This document shows positions 10,108 through 20,946 of a stretch of 64,000 nt of DNA, in pieces. Positions within the stretch are counted from its first letter, which is position 1, and every line of letters starts with the position of its first letter. The DNA is from Forficula auricularia (taxonomy: Eukaryota > Arthropoda > Insecta > Dermaptera > Forficulidae): contig JALMQS010000162.1 in NCBI GenBank assembly GCA_024734495.1, positions 1,674,001-1,738,000 on the forward strand. The letters run 5' to 3'. The translations under genes and the position numbers were made by a program. The notes beneath the pieces are model-generated. The model was not told the origin of the DNA. It saw only the letters and a program-made list of their open reading frames with translations, and searched no databases.

Positions 10108-10470
10108 CTAAAAATAGAAAAATTATTATTAAATTCTTTATTATCTCAAATTATACAATACGTAACTATCTCGAAAACAGCTCTAACACATTTGATGAAA
10201 GTAAATTTATTAATCATTTTCGAGGACAAGAAAATGATCTAACCAGGACTCAACTTAAGAAAAAAGCATTTTGATAATTTTTTTGATTAAAATAATTATT
10301 AACAAATGGGTGAATACTGAATATAGATGAAAGAGGTGTTTGAGTCAAAATAAAAGTGACTGAATAAATAGACAATAATTAAAAATTATTTTAATTATAC
10401 CGCTTTTAACAGACACAAAAAATTACCAATCAAAAAGGTCGATGAATCGTGAATTTATAAGTTAAGAATG

Positions 10471-10638
10471 CATTATCATCATCATCATCATCATCGAGTA
10501 TATAGTACAGTCCTAAAAGACTGGTTTGGCGCAACCACCCGCCCCACCTCTCAAGTCTATACCATGTCAACCAACTCTTTAATTTCTCTAAGTCTCAAAT
10601 ACCATATCTTGTATTATCTCAGAAAAATATTCATTAAG
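10471..10638 (-). mobile_element. RTE-like LINE 3' end (split by the mag-type element; continues at 15332-15405)
   Basis: The CATCATCAT tract (10476 on) is the 3' microsatellite tail of a minus-strand LINE, followed by the C-terminal coding remnant seen in several copies here (49118, 52857, 63472). The mag-type element at 10639-15326 interrupts it with a TTAAG duplication, and the remainder follows from 15332. Confidence 0.65.
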
Positions 10639-10791
10639 TGTTAAGTCAATGATGGAATCTGACGGCGGTAACCATGGGGACGCTTGATGTTTACTTATTA
10701 TTATTGTTTTGTTTTGGTGTCCCGCAAATAAAGGTTTTGTTTACATTTACGCCTAGTCCTTTCATTTAACTATTCGAATAAGAACATAACA
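10639..10791 (+). repeat. 5' LTR of the mag-type element
   Basis: A 153-bp LTR, TG...CA, containing an AATAAA at about 10728. It differs from the 3' LTR at three sites. Confidence 0.9.
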
Positions 10792-10807
10792 ACTGGCGAC
10801 GAGGATT

Positions 10808-11284
10808 ATGGAAGGTCAAGCATTTACATTTGAGCACGTGAAAGAACTTCTAGAGAAGACATTACAAACGACTCAACATGGTAATGAACGGCTTATCGAT
10901 TCAATTTCCCAGCGTGTAACGGAATTTAATTATGGTCCAGAAAATAATAATACATTTGATATTTGGATCAGCCGGTTTGAAGATATATTCAGAAAAGAAG
11001 GTACTATATTGAAGGAAGAGACTCGAGTTCGGATTTTGATATCAAAGTTAAGTAACACCGTATTTAAACGTTATTCATATATTATTTTACCACATAAGCC
11101 CTCAGATTTTTCTTTTGATGAAACCATAAAAAAGTTAACTAAACATTTTGGTCGATCAATATCAACGTTTCAAAAGAGATATAATTGTTTAAAAACAAAA
11201 AAAATCCAAGAGATTCTTTCACATCATATGGAGCAACTGTCAATGCTAATTGTGAAAAATTCGGTTTTAAAAATATCTCAGTAG
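10808..11284 (+). pseudogene. gag: Gag, N-terminal part (mag-type), frame broken
   Basis: The ORF starts 9 bases after the primer-binding site. Residues 1-125 have the pattern of mag-type Gag (FDIWISRFEDIF, then a helical region). After about 11200 the frame that makes sense is that of the next ORF. The switch is at an A-rich stretch (11192-11204), so a one-base indel separates the two parts. The stop at 11284 is a consequence. Confidence 0.75.
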
Positions 11285-13491
11285 ACCAATTCAAGTGCCT
11301 TATTTTTGTTTGCGGCTTGCAGGCTCCTGGAGAAGCTGAAATCCGTACTCATCTTTTAGCAAAAATGGATTCACACCCAGAGATGACGATTGAGACGATT
11401 ATTGAAGAATGCCAGAGATTTGAAAATGTTAAACATGATTCAAATTTAATAGAATTTAGAGCAAAGGGTGAACAAAAGGAAGTATATGGCGTACTCTCAA
11501 GAAACAACCGACGTGAAATAAATCAAGGGTCAAAGTCAGAACTTTATAAAAATACGAATACTAAATCGAATTTTCCATCTTACCCTTGCTGGTTATGTGG
11601 CCAAATGCATTATGTGCGGTTTTGCCCGTACTCCCAGCATAAATGCAGAACGTGTAATGGAATGGGGCATAAAGAGGGATTTTGTCCCCGATACAAGCGA
11701 TATACGCCATTCAAAAATAATTGTATAGGTACTGAGCCAGCTGAAGAAGTCTACAAAAGTGAAGATAATACGCTCACCCAACTTAATATGGTCTTTTCGT
11801 TACAGGACTCACCATTTCTAAGTAAGCGCAAATTTATAACTATATTAATTAATAACAAACCAATCAAATTTCAAATTGATACGGTATCAGATATCTCGTT
11901 AATATCGATAAAAAATTGGAAATGTTTAGACAGACCGCAGTATAATAAAACTTCACATATCGCAAAATCAGCTTCAGGAGAAACTATAGATTTCCTTGGG
12001 AACTTTCTATGTACCTTTACTTTTGAAAACAAAAAGGTCAATGGTCAATTATTCATTATAAGGAATAATGATATAAATATTTTAGGAATCGATATGATAG
12101 ATTTATTAGGATTTTGGGATGTTCCAATTAATCAAATTTGTGATGGTTCTTTAAATCAGAGCTATTCTATCAATCTTAATAATACAGAATCAATTATTAA
12201 AGAGCTTCAAGAAAAATATTCACAAGTCTTTGAACCTGGTTTGGGTTGTTGTACAAAGGTTAAAGCTCAATTATATCTACAGATGGGAGCCAAACCCGTT
12301 TTTAAACCCAAACGTCCGGTGCCTTATGCAGCTATAGAAACTGTAGATAAAGAAATCAATCGGTTAGTAGATCTTAATGTAATTTCACCGATTACTTATT
12401 CTGAATGGGCCGCCCCAATAGTAGTAATCAGAAAAGTTGATGGTTCTTTACGAATTTGTGCAGATTTTTCGACAGGGTTAAACGATTGCTTACAATTACA
12501 TCAACATCCATTGCCCTTACCTGAAGATATATTTTCTACGTTAATTGGTGGATGTATTTTTTCAAAGTTAGATCTGGCAGAAGCATATCTTCAGGTAGAA
12601 GTGGCTGAGGAATCAAGGAAATTTTTAACTATTAACACACATCGCGGGTTATTTCAATATAATAGACTGCCCTTTGGCATTAAATCAGCTCCGGGAATTT
12701 TTCAAAAGATTATGGACACAATGATTACTGGAATCGATGGCGTAGTAGCCTATTTAGACGATTTATTAATAGTCAGCAAAAATGTTCAAGACCATACAAT
12801 TACTTTAAATAAAATTTTGTCAAGAATTCAAGAATATGGGTTTAAAATAAAATTAAAAAAATGCGAATTTTTCTTAACATCCGTCAAATACTTAGGCTCG
12901 ATAGTGGATAAATTTGGACGGAGGCCAGATTCTGATTCAATCAAACCAATTTTAGAAATGCCAGTACCAGATTGCGAAAAGTCATTAAGATCATTTTTAG
13001 GTATGGTAAATTATTATGCGACCTATGTAGGGAAATTACAGACATATAGAGAACCCCTAGATAGACTATTGAGAAAGGATACAAAATGGAATTGGACTAA
13101 GGAGTGTCAAGAAGCAGTAGAGAATATAAAGAAAATTTTGTCTTCAAACTTATTGGTCACACATTATAATCCAAATTTAGAATTAGTAGTAGCCGCTGAT
13201 GCATCAAACACTGGGTTAGGGGCAGTTATTAGCCACATATTTCCTGACGGTAGTGAAAAGGCTATAGCTCACTCGTCAAGAACACTTACGCCTGCCGAAA
13301 GGAATTATAGTCAGATTGAACGTGAAGCTTCTGCGCTTATTTTTGCGTTAAAAAAATTTCATCGTTATCTTTATGGAAGACATTTTAAATTACGAACAGA
13401 TCATAAACCTTTAGTTTCGATTTTCGGTTCAAAAAAGGAATACCTGTATACACTGCTCAAAGACTTCAAAGATGGGCCACCATCATGTTGA
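11185..13491 (+). pseudogene. pol: Gag C-terminus, protease, reverse transcriptase and RNase H of the mag-type element
   Basis: Domains in order: Gag C-terminus; two CCHC-type knuckles (CWLCGQMHYVRFC and CRTCNGMGHKEGFC, about 11587-11690); protease around 11870, where the active site reads DTVS instead of DTGS; RT from about 12290 with FSKLDLAEAYLQV and the catalytic box YLDD near 12752; RNase H from about 13190 (AADASNTGLGAVI). The frame goes wrong after the A-run at 13431-13436 near the end of RNase H and the ORF stops at 13491. It would copy element RNA in the cytoplasmic particle, but this copy needs at least a protease correction and several frame corrections. Confidence 0.88.
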
Positions 13492-14052
13492 ATTATGATT
13501 TTAATATCGAATACATACCTTCTAATGATTTTGGACAGGCTGATGCCATTTCACGATTGATAAGTAACCACAAAAGTGGAAAGGAAGAAGAAACGTTAAT
13601 CGCAAGTGTCGAGATGGAAAAAGAAGTTAATGCCATTTTAATAAATATTTTGGAATCACTACCCATAACGAAGGAGCAAATTTTAAAGGTAACATCTCAA
13701 AATATGGACCTACAAAAAGTTATAAAATTTATTCAAACCGGTTGGCCTAAAAATGTGAATGATCCTGTCATGAAAGAATTTTGGAAAAGACGTGATGCTT
13801 TGTCTATTATAGGTGATTGCATATTTTTCCACGATCGTATTGTTATTCCCCAAGAGTTATACAGAGGTGTTTTAAAAGAATTACATTCATCTCACCCGGG
13901 TATGGTGAGAATGAAAGCTCTTGCCCGGAGTTTTGTATATTGGCCAGGGTTGGAAAAAGATATTGAAACATTCATAAGGGAATGCGATGATTGTGCGGGG
14001 ACTGCTAAGCTACCAAGCAAAGAACAACTATATTCGTGGCCAATACCTCGCA
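13485..14052 (+). pseudogene. Integrase N-terminal part (mag-type)
   Basis: This continues the pol frame after the break at 13431. It carries the end of the RNase H connection and the HHCC zinc domain of integrase (LKELHSSHPGMVRMK, then IRECDDCAG), followed by WPIPRKPW. Coding sequence ends where a 148-bp MITE enters at 14065. Confidence 0.8.
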
Positions 14053-14064
14053 AACCATGGACAC

Positions 14065-14212
14065 CCCTACTAGTAAAATAGCTGTATAATTTTAGGTTAT
14101 ACAACTGTTATGTTGTATTGATGTTGTATAAGCGTTATGGAGCACTTATAAAACAGCAACAAAACATAAATGTTATATAACCTAAAATTATACAGCTACT
14201 TTGCTAGTTGGG
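14065..14212. mobile_element. 148-bp MITE inserted in the integrase gene
   Basis: The ends CCCTACTAGTAAAATAGCTG and, on the other strand, CCCAACTAGCAAAGTAGCTG form 37-bp inverted repeats with three mismatches. The integrase text reads straight across if the MITE and one copy of a 2-bp AC duplication (14063-14064, 14213-14214) are removed. MITE plus duplication is 150 bp, a multiple of three. It introduces stops. The family is not recognised. Confidence 0.8.
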
Positions 14213-14740
14213 ACGGTTACATCTGGATTTCGCTGGACCGATAGATGGCTTATATTTCTTAGTAATAGTAGACGCTACTTCCAAATGGCCTGAAATTTAT
14301 ATAATGGACAAAATAACCAGTAAAAGAACTATTGATAAACTTGAAACTCTATTCGCACAATTCGGAATCCCAGAAATGATTGTTTCTGATAATGGACCCC
14401 AGTTCACTTCATATGAATTTTCAGATTTTTGTAAATCCAACGGCATTCTTCACTTAAAATCTCCACCTTATTATCCTCAATGTAATGGCCAAGTAGAACG
14501 TTATGTAGACATTTTCAAAAGGACTTAACAAATTACGAAGAAATGGAAAGACAATAAAAGAAAATGTAATAACATTTTTGACGACATATAGAATTACCCC
14601 TAATCAAAATTTACCACAAATTGATATCGGAAAAACACATTTATCCCCGGCAGAAGTACTTCTCGGACGTCCTATTAGAACTCGACTAGACCTTATGAAA
14701 GAAGAAAAAAAACACTCCTAATTTTGAAGTAGTTGAAGAG
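14208..14740 (+). pseudogene. Integrase catalytic core (mag-type)
   Basis: The core resumes with RLHLDFAGPIDG and VDATSKWPE (first catalytic Asp region), then VSDNGPQFTS and GQVERYVDIFK (second Asp and Glu regions). The frame breaks at the A-run about 14517-14520, continues in another frame through THLSPAEVLLGRPI, and breaks again at the A-run about 14704-14711. Confidence 0.8.
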
Positions 14741-14746
14741 GATAAT

Positions 14747-15187
14747 ATGCCACCAAAATTTAAAATCGGAGACTTGGTATGGGTCCATATGTATAACAGT
14801 CAAAGGGCATGGATTCCCGGTATTATTATAGGACAGAGAGGGAATGTCATATTTGAAGTTTCAGCAGAGCAGAGCACAGTAGTTAGACATGCCAACCAGT
14901 TGAGACGTCGGTATAAAAACTATTATTGCCAGTATAAGGTGAAAACGAATAGAAACTTGTTTGATTCTTTTGATTCGTTTGAGTCGCCCAATCAGTCGAG
15001 TCAGGTAGACGATCGAAATATCAGCAATGAAGAGGGAAGAAACAACAATCAATTGAATGAGCAAGAAGAAGGTACTCCAGTTGAAAATCAACCAAGAAGA
15101 TCCACAAGGATTATAAAACCAAGATTGAAATTCGAAATAGATCCAAGAAAAAATCATATTCTTGAAGGGGAGGTGTTAAGTCAATGA
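14747..15187 (+). CDS. Pol C-terminus of the mag-type element
   Basis: This 146-codon stretch holds the integrase C-terminal domain (FKIGDLVWVHMYNSQRAWIPG) and a charged tail ending RRSTRIIKPRLKF, as in mag and K02A2.6-like polyproteins. The reading frame runs into the start of the 3' LTR. It is probably not an independent gene; its ATG lies within the continuing pol frame. Confidence 0.75.
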   Translation: MPPKFKIGDLVWVHMYNSQRAWIPGIIIGQRGNVIFEVSAEQSTVVRHANQLRRRYKNYYCQYKVKTNRNLFDSFDSFESPNQSSQVDDRNISNEEGRNNNQLNEQEEGTPVENQPRRSTRIIKPRLKFEIDPRKNHILEGEVLSQ

Positions 15188-15326
15188 TGGATTCTGACGG
15201 CGGTAACCATGGGGACGCTTGATGTTTACTTATTATTATTGTTTTGTTTTGGTGTCTCGCAAATAAAGGTTTTGTTTACATTTACGCCTAGTCCTTTTAT
15301 TTAACTATTCGAATAAGAACATAACA
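15174..15326 (+). repeat. 3' LTR of the mag-type element
   Basis: A 153-bp LTR directly after the polypurine run, followed by the TTAAG target duplication. Confidence 0.9.
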
Positions 15327-15892
15327 TTAAGTTTCTTCCTTTTTTTCTTTCCCACTTCACCCTCTAAAATATCCCTTACTAACAATATAACACATTCATT
15401 AACTTGTGGCTTGCTTTAAAAAGGTTTTGGGGACCATTGGAAAATTCTATCAATTTCTTAATTTTATTGATGTACAGGGAAAAGGCAAACAGACTATAGT
15501 TTCGAAAGCTTGGACCTAATATTCAGTGATTTTTTTTGCAAATATTTTTTTTTCTTGCAACGAAATTTTTCCTGGAGAGAGGCGGACTGGTAGAAATTTT
15601 AATTGAATGTAATGGAAGGTAGCCCAGGGGTAGTGAGGAAAGAAAAAATTAACACATCAAATTCCATTAGATTCAATTATTTTTTTTTTCTCTTGTCCAT
15701 GACCATCTTGTTGAACGAATATTGGTTTATAAGTGGATTCATTCAGTATTCAATCAATACTAATACTTTATATTATATATAGGTGTTCATTTGCGACAGG
15801 CAGATGACGGCCTTATTAATTTCCTCTTAAAAATCAACAACTCATATAATTACTCCAATACTCCATCTTAGAGCCACCTCAACAGAATGAGA

Positions 15893-15940
15893 GCCCGTGG
15901 CGTAGATGGTTAGCATATTCTTAGGTTGATCCCATTAATA
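15893..15940 (+). repeat. 5' part of a split tRNA-derived SINE
   Basis: GTGGCGTAGATGGTTAGCAT resembles a pol III A box with its upstream bases. A matching B box (AGGTTCGAATCCTGC, about 17402-17416) appears only after a 1.4-kb PLE insertion, suggesting a SINE cut in two. The link between the halves is inference. Confidence 0.4.
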
Positions 15941-16367
15941 GAAGTGGCGTGTATATGCTCGAATGTAACGATTGTGAAGCGATCTACATAGGTCAGACTT
16001 CAAAATACGCTATTCTGAACATATGAGATCGCTAAGAAGATTACAGTTAAATACCTCACCCTTCGATTCTACTTCTTCTTTTGCTGACCATTTAATAAAC
16101 GACAACTATTCACCATCCCCGAACAACCCTCAACCTTTACATTTCGCTCCCAAAGGTCCAAAATTGGATATATTAGTCAGCCGAAATCAAGAGGGCAATT
16201 TTTAACAACAAAACAATTCTTAACAACCAACAAGATATTAAAAGCTCCAATATAATCGATTTATTGTTTAAATAGGTTCAACACTCAAATAATCCCCCTC
16301 TCTTATTGTTTTTTCCAGCTTTCACCCCAAAATCTATCAAAAAAAAAAAAATAATTAAATATTCCCG

Positions 16368-17026
16368 TTAAGGACGTTCCCTAATATAGCTCAGATGCAG
16401 CACGCTCTTACCCCTACTCTCACATGCTCAGAAAGGCAAAAATATTTTCACTGCGTCGTTTCTTTGGTCTGGCAACATTGCATTCTTACCGACGCTAAAA
16501 GACAAAGAATAAAAAATAAAAACACTTAATGAAACAGCTCAATGAGAAATTCCAGATGAGAATAGTATAGTTAGGTTGAGAGAATTAGCTAAAAATCTCA
16601 AATGCACCAGCTGCAGAAGTTTTTTAGATATGGAAAAATTGAATGATTTTAGTGCGACGTTGCCATGCCATGAGAGAAAAAATGTAAACCATCAAAAGTA
16701 CCTAACTTTTAACATTTTTCAGACAAAACGAATACCGCTTGATATAATTATTTTAACAGGAAAATATTTGTTATATCTTCAGTTCTCAGTTTTTCAAAAT
16801 AAAATCAAGAAAATTACGATTGTTATTTTATGAAACAATCGCTTTAACATCAATCGGGATAGGGTTCGCGTGTTAAATATGCAAATTTCAATGGTCAATA
16901 TTTATAAATTTAGTGCCGCAAGGACTATTGAAAAAAATTTCTACGTATAAAGGTCACTTAAAAATATGTGTATTCAAAGTTTTATAAGGATTGCAAGACA
17001 CTCGATTTATTAGGGAACGTCCTTAA
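16368..17026. mobile_element. TTAA-flanked MITE, copy 1
   Basis: Both ends read TTAAGGACGTTCCCTAATA in inverted orientation, with TTAA at 16368-16371 and 17023-17026. A second, about 680-bp copy sits at 33652-34336. TTAA duplication is characteristic of piggyBac-type transposition, though the terminal bases are not the usual CCC, so the superfamily is tentative. Confidence 0.75.
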
Positions 17027-17255
17027 AGCCTCTATATTTAATTTTGAGTCCTCCCTTATTATATTCATCTTAGAGCCCCCCTTTATTCTCTTCTCTTTCA
17101 AACATACCATTCATATCAATAAATAAATACCTGTGTGTGCCATTCTCTTGAATACTCCCCACTTCTCCACCACCAACCCCTCCACCCCACTTTCGAACTC
17201 AAATAAATTTATATTTTTGTATGTACTATCTAAACCAGTTAGTCCAATGTAACTC

Positions 17256-17290
17256 CTGAAGATGGGTGAATAGACCGAAATATATTGAGT
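17256..17290 (+). ncRNA. Hammerhead-ribozyme-like core in PLE tail
   Basis: CTGAAGA, a short stem II with three to four pairs (GGT/ACC), then GAAAT and a UAUA-type minimal stem III. PLEs are known to carry hammerhead motifs with very short stem III. This one is weak because stem I is not evident. Confidence 0.4.
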
Positions 17291-17622
17291 TTTATTTTTA
17301 AACTGTTTTATTTTTTATTCCTGTGAAACCCCACGTTTATATATATATAATTTTTGTTTATATAGGTATTGGCTTTTTATTTATTATAGAAGAAAGATCA
17401 CAGGTTCGAATCCTGCAAGGTTCTCAATTTCATTTTCCTTTTTCAAAAATAATAAATAATTTCTAGATCTGTAGAATTAACAGCCAGAAATTATTAACTT
17501 TCGAGTTTCACTTAGTTAATAACTCATATACTCTTGGCAAGAAAATATTTCCAATAATTTTTTTTAAATCCATTTATAAAATAAGTGATGATAAATTAAT
17601 GACACCCATAAAAAAAAAATAC

Positions 17623-17830
17623 CTTTCTTTTCGACCCAAACTGGACTATCGGATGAAGATGAAGAAGAGTGTGAAGATTTTCTCTTGGATTTTGATTTAG
17701 CTTTCTTTTTCTTTTTCTTCTCTTTTATCTTTTTCAATTTATATTCTCGTTTTCTTTCTTTTCTTCTCTCTTCCTTTTTATGTTTCTTCTTTTCTTTTTT
17801 ATGCTTTTTACTTTTTTTATCTTTTATATC
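17623..17830 (-). CDS. NKAP: NKAP-family gene, exon 3 (lysine-rich)
   Basis: A 208-nt minus-strand exon with CTGCAG acceptor and AAAG/GTATTT donor, open throughout. It codes for a Lys/Glu/Arg-rich, probably helical and nucleolar/nuclear-targeting segment, then SSHSSSSSSDSPVWVEKK. It joins exon 2 (28452-28515) in phase 0 and leaves in phase 1, which suits exon 4. About 10.6 kb of intron with the PLE palindrome, MITE, I-like LINE and a foldback element separates it from exon 2. Confidence 0.65.
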
Positions 17831-18648
17831 CTGCAGAATTGTATTTAATAAAAAAATTAAATATATATTTTTAAATATGATAATTGGATGATATTAATTT
17901 TTTTTTTTATTGTTAGGATAAATAAACTGAATTTGCTTCTTTCCAGTAATTTATTTTGTTTTTCAAATGGTTATTCCAAATATTTCGAGAGCGTTCTCAG
18001 CATCTCTTCTCAGTGGAAACTGTGGGACCACACAATAGGCAAGTCAGTGAATTGTTATAATTACAGGTGTCAAAAAATATTTACACTCCCACTATCGCCG
18101 ACTCCATCAGTTTGTACAGAACATTGATAAAAGCTGATCACACAACACACACATACATATTTATACAAATTTAAAATGAGACAACATACGAATATACAAC
18201 CATTTATCATCTCTTTATAATAAAATCCAATGCAATTTAAAAATCGAAAAATGGTCAATACAGAGCTGGTTTAAATTTGACTAACTAATTACTGTTAATG
18301 ACCAGTCGAGCGATAGGTCAACGACCACAAAAATGTACTACGCTTCTGGCACGCGCAATTAAGTAATAAAAAGCATAAATGTTTATTTATTTGTCATTTC
18401 AATTAAAATTTTGTATTCCCTCATTAAAGAGCCCGCGTCTACCTTTGGAATCCACTGTGTTTTTTAGGCTTTGTTGACGAAACACGATTCCTTGAAAAAT
18501 CGTTTTGTTTTATTTTTTTCATAATCAATTATATTAAAATTTTCAAAATCAAAGTTATGACCTCAGTTCATCGCAGATAATGTTGGTTGGTTGTTGTTCT
18601 CTTTTTAAGAACAGATCTTTTGTGTTCATATAATCTTTTTCCATAGGT

Positions 18649-18846
18649 CTACCTGTTGTGCCTATATAAAGTTTTATTACAATCAATGCAAGATATTTTA
18701 TAAACTACATTACATTGATTGATTTTTTCTATTTTGTCTTTGTTGATTGAACAGGAAAGACAATTATTGCCTATTTTCGGCACTAGATCTATTTCATATT
18801 TGGAGAACAACAACTTTAGATTATGATACGCGGGTGTGAAAGTCAT
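18649..18846 (-). pseudogene. GIY-YIG endonuclease remnant, left palindrome arm
   Basis: The minus-strand translation gives VVYKISCIDCNKTLY, the degraded counterpart of the right-arm domain. The frame breaks at the YIG motif. Confidence 0.65.
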
Positions 18847-19164
18847 AACCTGTAGACTTTCTAGTTAGAATTGTCAATTTTAGCTTCATTAACCACAGGT
18901 ATTGATCATTGATAAGGAAGACGATACACGAGACCTTGAATCAAGATAACAAGATCAATAGCTGTGGTTAATGAAGCTAAAATTGACAATTCTCAAACTA
19001 GGGAGGCTACAGGTTCTGACTTTCACACTTGCGTATCATAAGCTAAAGTTGTTGTTCTCCAAATATGAAATAGATCTAGTGCCAAAAATAGGCAATAATT
19101 TGTCTTTCCTGTTCAATAACAAAGACAAAATAGAAAAATCAATCAATGTAATGTAGTTTATAAA

Positions 19165-19485
19165 ATGTCTTGCATTGATTGTAATAAAATTTATATAGGC
19201 ACAACAGGTAGACCTATGGAAAAAAGATTATATGAACACAAAAGATCTGTTCTTAAAAAAGAGAACAACAACCAAACAGCATTGGCACAACATGCGCGGA
19301 CTGAGGGTCATAATTTTGATTTTGAAAATTTTAATATAATTGACTATGAAAAAAATAAAACAAAACGTTTTTTCAAGGAATCGTGTTTCATCCAACAAAG
19401 CCTAAAAAACACAGTGAATTACAAGGTAGACACGGGCTTTTTAATGAGGGAATACAAAATTTCAATTGAAATGACAAATAAATAA
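19165..19485 (+). pseudogene. Penelope GIY-YIG endonuclease, right palindrome arm
   Basis: The 106-codon frame carries CIDCNKIYIGTTGRPMEKRL, with the conserved Tyr-Ile-Gly, Arg and the following His (YEHK). It then runs through the usual C-terminal part (HARTEGHNFDFEN, FKESCFIQQS). The RT part that should precede it is missing, so it is a 5'-truncated copy. PLE endonuclease nicks target DNA for reverse transcription. Confidence 0.8.
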
Positions 19486-20094
19486 ACATTTATGCTTTTT
19501 TATTAATTAATTGCGCGTGCCAGAAAGCGAAGACATTCTTGTGGTCGTTGACCTTCGCTCGACTGGTCATTAGCAGTAATTAGTTAGTCAAATTTAAACC
19601 AGCTCTGGTGTTGACCATTTTTCGATTTTTAAATTTCATTCGATTTTATTATAAAGAGATGTAAATGGTTGTATATTCCTATGCTGTCTCATTTTAAATT
19701 TGTATATATATGTATGTGTGTGTTGTGTGATCGTGCTTTTTATCAATGTTCTGTACAAACTGATGGAGTCGGCACATTGGTGGGGGAGTGGGTGAGTACT
19801 TTTTTGACACCTGTAATTATAACAACTCACTGACTTGCCAATTGTGTGGTCCCACAGTTTCCACTGAGGAAGAGATGCTGAGAACGCTCTCGAAATATTT
19901 GGAATAACAATTTGAAAAACAAAATAAATTACTGGAAAGAAGCAAATTCAGTTTATTTATCCTAACAATAAAAAATTAATATATCCAGTACACACCAAGC
20001 CAGCAAAATTCTTATAGATATTAATTTATTTATATAAATGTCATTAAATTAATATATGAAATAATATTTTTTTAAAATTAAAGAATGTAGGAAT

Positions 20095-20602
20095 CATAGA
20101 GTAATATAGAGTGGAAGGCCCCATAAGTAGCCCATGTATTTTAGCGTATAGGAGTTACAGAGTTCTCTGGCGGTTCGGAATGGGAAATAAAATGGGGGGA
20201 AACGCTCTCTTTAGCTCTATAATTAAATTATTAAAGAATTAACATATAAAAATCAAAGAAATAAATTACTAGTTAATTTTATATATTTCAGGATTTTTAG
20301 ATCGTTTAAAAAAAGTATGTTCTTTATCTGATTTTGTGTCGCGAAAGCAACCTTTCACAAAACATTGACGTCGAGAACTAGGCATATTTAATAATATTTA
20401 ATCTATAAATTTGTACGTTGGAAAATTTTCCAAATGAACGTTTAGCACAAAGCCTGTATGAATCTTTTATCTATGACAAAGGCTTTGAATCTCCTATTAC
20501 TATGATCTTTGAATAGCTCTTAAGGAATAAGAATAATGTTCTCCAAGCCGCTAGAGAGCGCTTTTAGATATTCGGTAGCCTTCCACTCTATATTACTCTA
20601 TG
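20095..20602. mobile_element. 507-bp MITE, copy B (uninterrupted)
   Basis: Ends CATAGAGTAATATAGAGTGG and complement; flanks GTAGGAAT (left) and ATAGGAAT (right). It is the same insertion as at 928-6215, inherited through the NKAP block duplication. It shows the empty target of the errantivirus-type element near 20315. Confidence 0.85.
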
Positions 20603-20946
20603 ATAGGAATAAAGAGCCCAAAGAGATATGAAACCTTAGCTTACCAAGAAACTTTTGGAATCCGGTAAAGAGCATGTTACAGTTGAGGGATAGTTAGTGA
20701 CCATAATTGGGTGAATATAATTCAGCTAGGTTTGGAAGAAAGCGGAAATTGTTAGTATTAGAATTATTAATAGGAAAAATGTTAATACTACAATTAAGGT
20801 TCTACCTAAGGTAAAAAAAATTTACAACTATAAAAAAGGAATATTGATGAATGAAGTAGGTTAAAAATAGTAAAAATCAAAAATATGTAAAGTATTCAAA
20901 ACAAGAAGAAATAGAACTAAAATAAAGAATCAAGTCAATTGGATTT

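Larger units (their letters stand above)
10639..15326 (+). mobile_element. mag-type Ty3/gypsy LTR retrotransposon, nearly complete
   Basis: The LTRs are 153 bp (10639-10791 and 15174-15326), begin TGTTAAGTC and end CATAACA, differ at three positions, and are flanked by a perfect 5-bp duplication TTAAG (10634-10638, 15327-15331). A likely primer-binding site TGGCGACGAGG lies two bases after the 5' LTR, and a polypurine run GAAGGGGAGG precedes the 3' LTR. The interior codes for Gag with two zinc knuckles, protease, RT, RNase H and integrase in what was once essentially one reading frame. It is now broken at A-runs and by a MITE. About 98% LTR identity suggests a young insertion. Confidence 0.9.
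15945..17345 (+). mobile_element. Penelope-like element 3' fragment (GIY-YIG end and tail)
   Basis: The sequence at 15947-16010 translates as VYMLECNDCEAIYIGQTSK, the first part of a Penelope GIY-YIG endonuclease. It is followed by noncoding tail sequence, a TTAA MITE (16368-17026), a hammerhead-like core at 17256-17290 and an A/T-rich end. It is heavily truncated and the endonuclease has decayed. Confidence 0.65.
17901..20016. mobile_element. Palindromic Penelope-like insertion
   Basis: Two arms of about 1 kb (about 17906-18900 and 18960-19982) are near-perfect inverted copies around a spacer of roughly 65 bp. The 11-bp sequence GATATTAATTT flanks the insert (17890-17900, 20017-20027), and block A has the empty site at about 852. 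Each arm holds the end of a PLE with a GIY-YIG endonuclease; the right arm is the more intact. Variable-length target duplications and inverted partial copies are known for PLEs. Confidence 0.8.

Noticed and set aside
14747..15187. Independent gene with its own ATG
   Set aside because: Its content is the integrase C-terminal domain in register with upstream pol after frame breaks; the ATG is internal.
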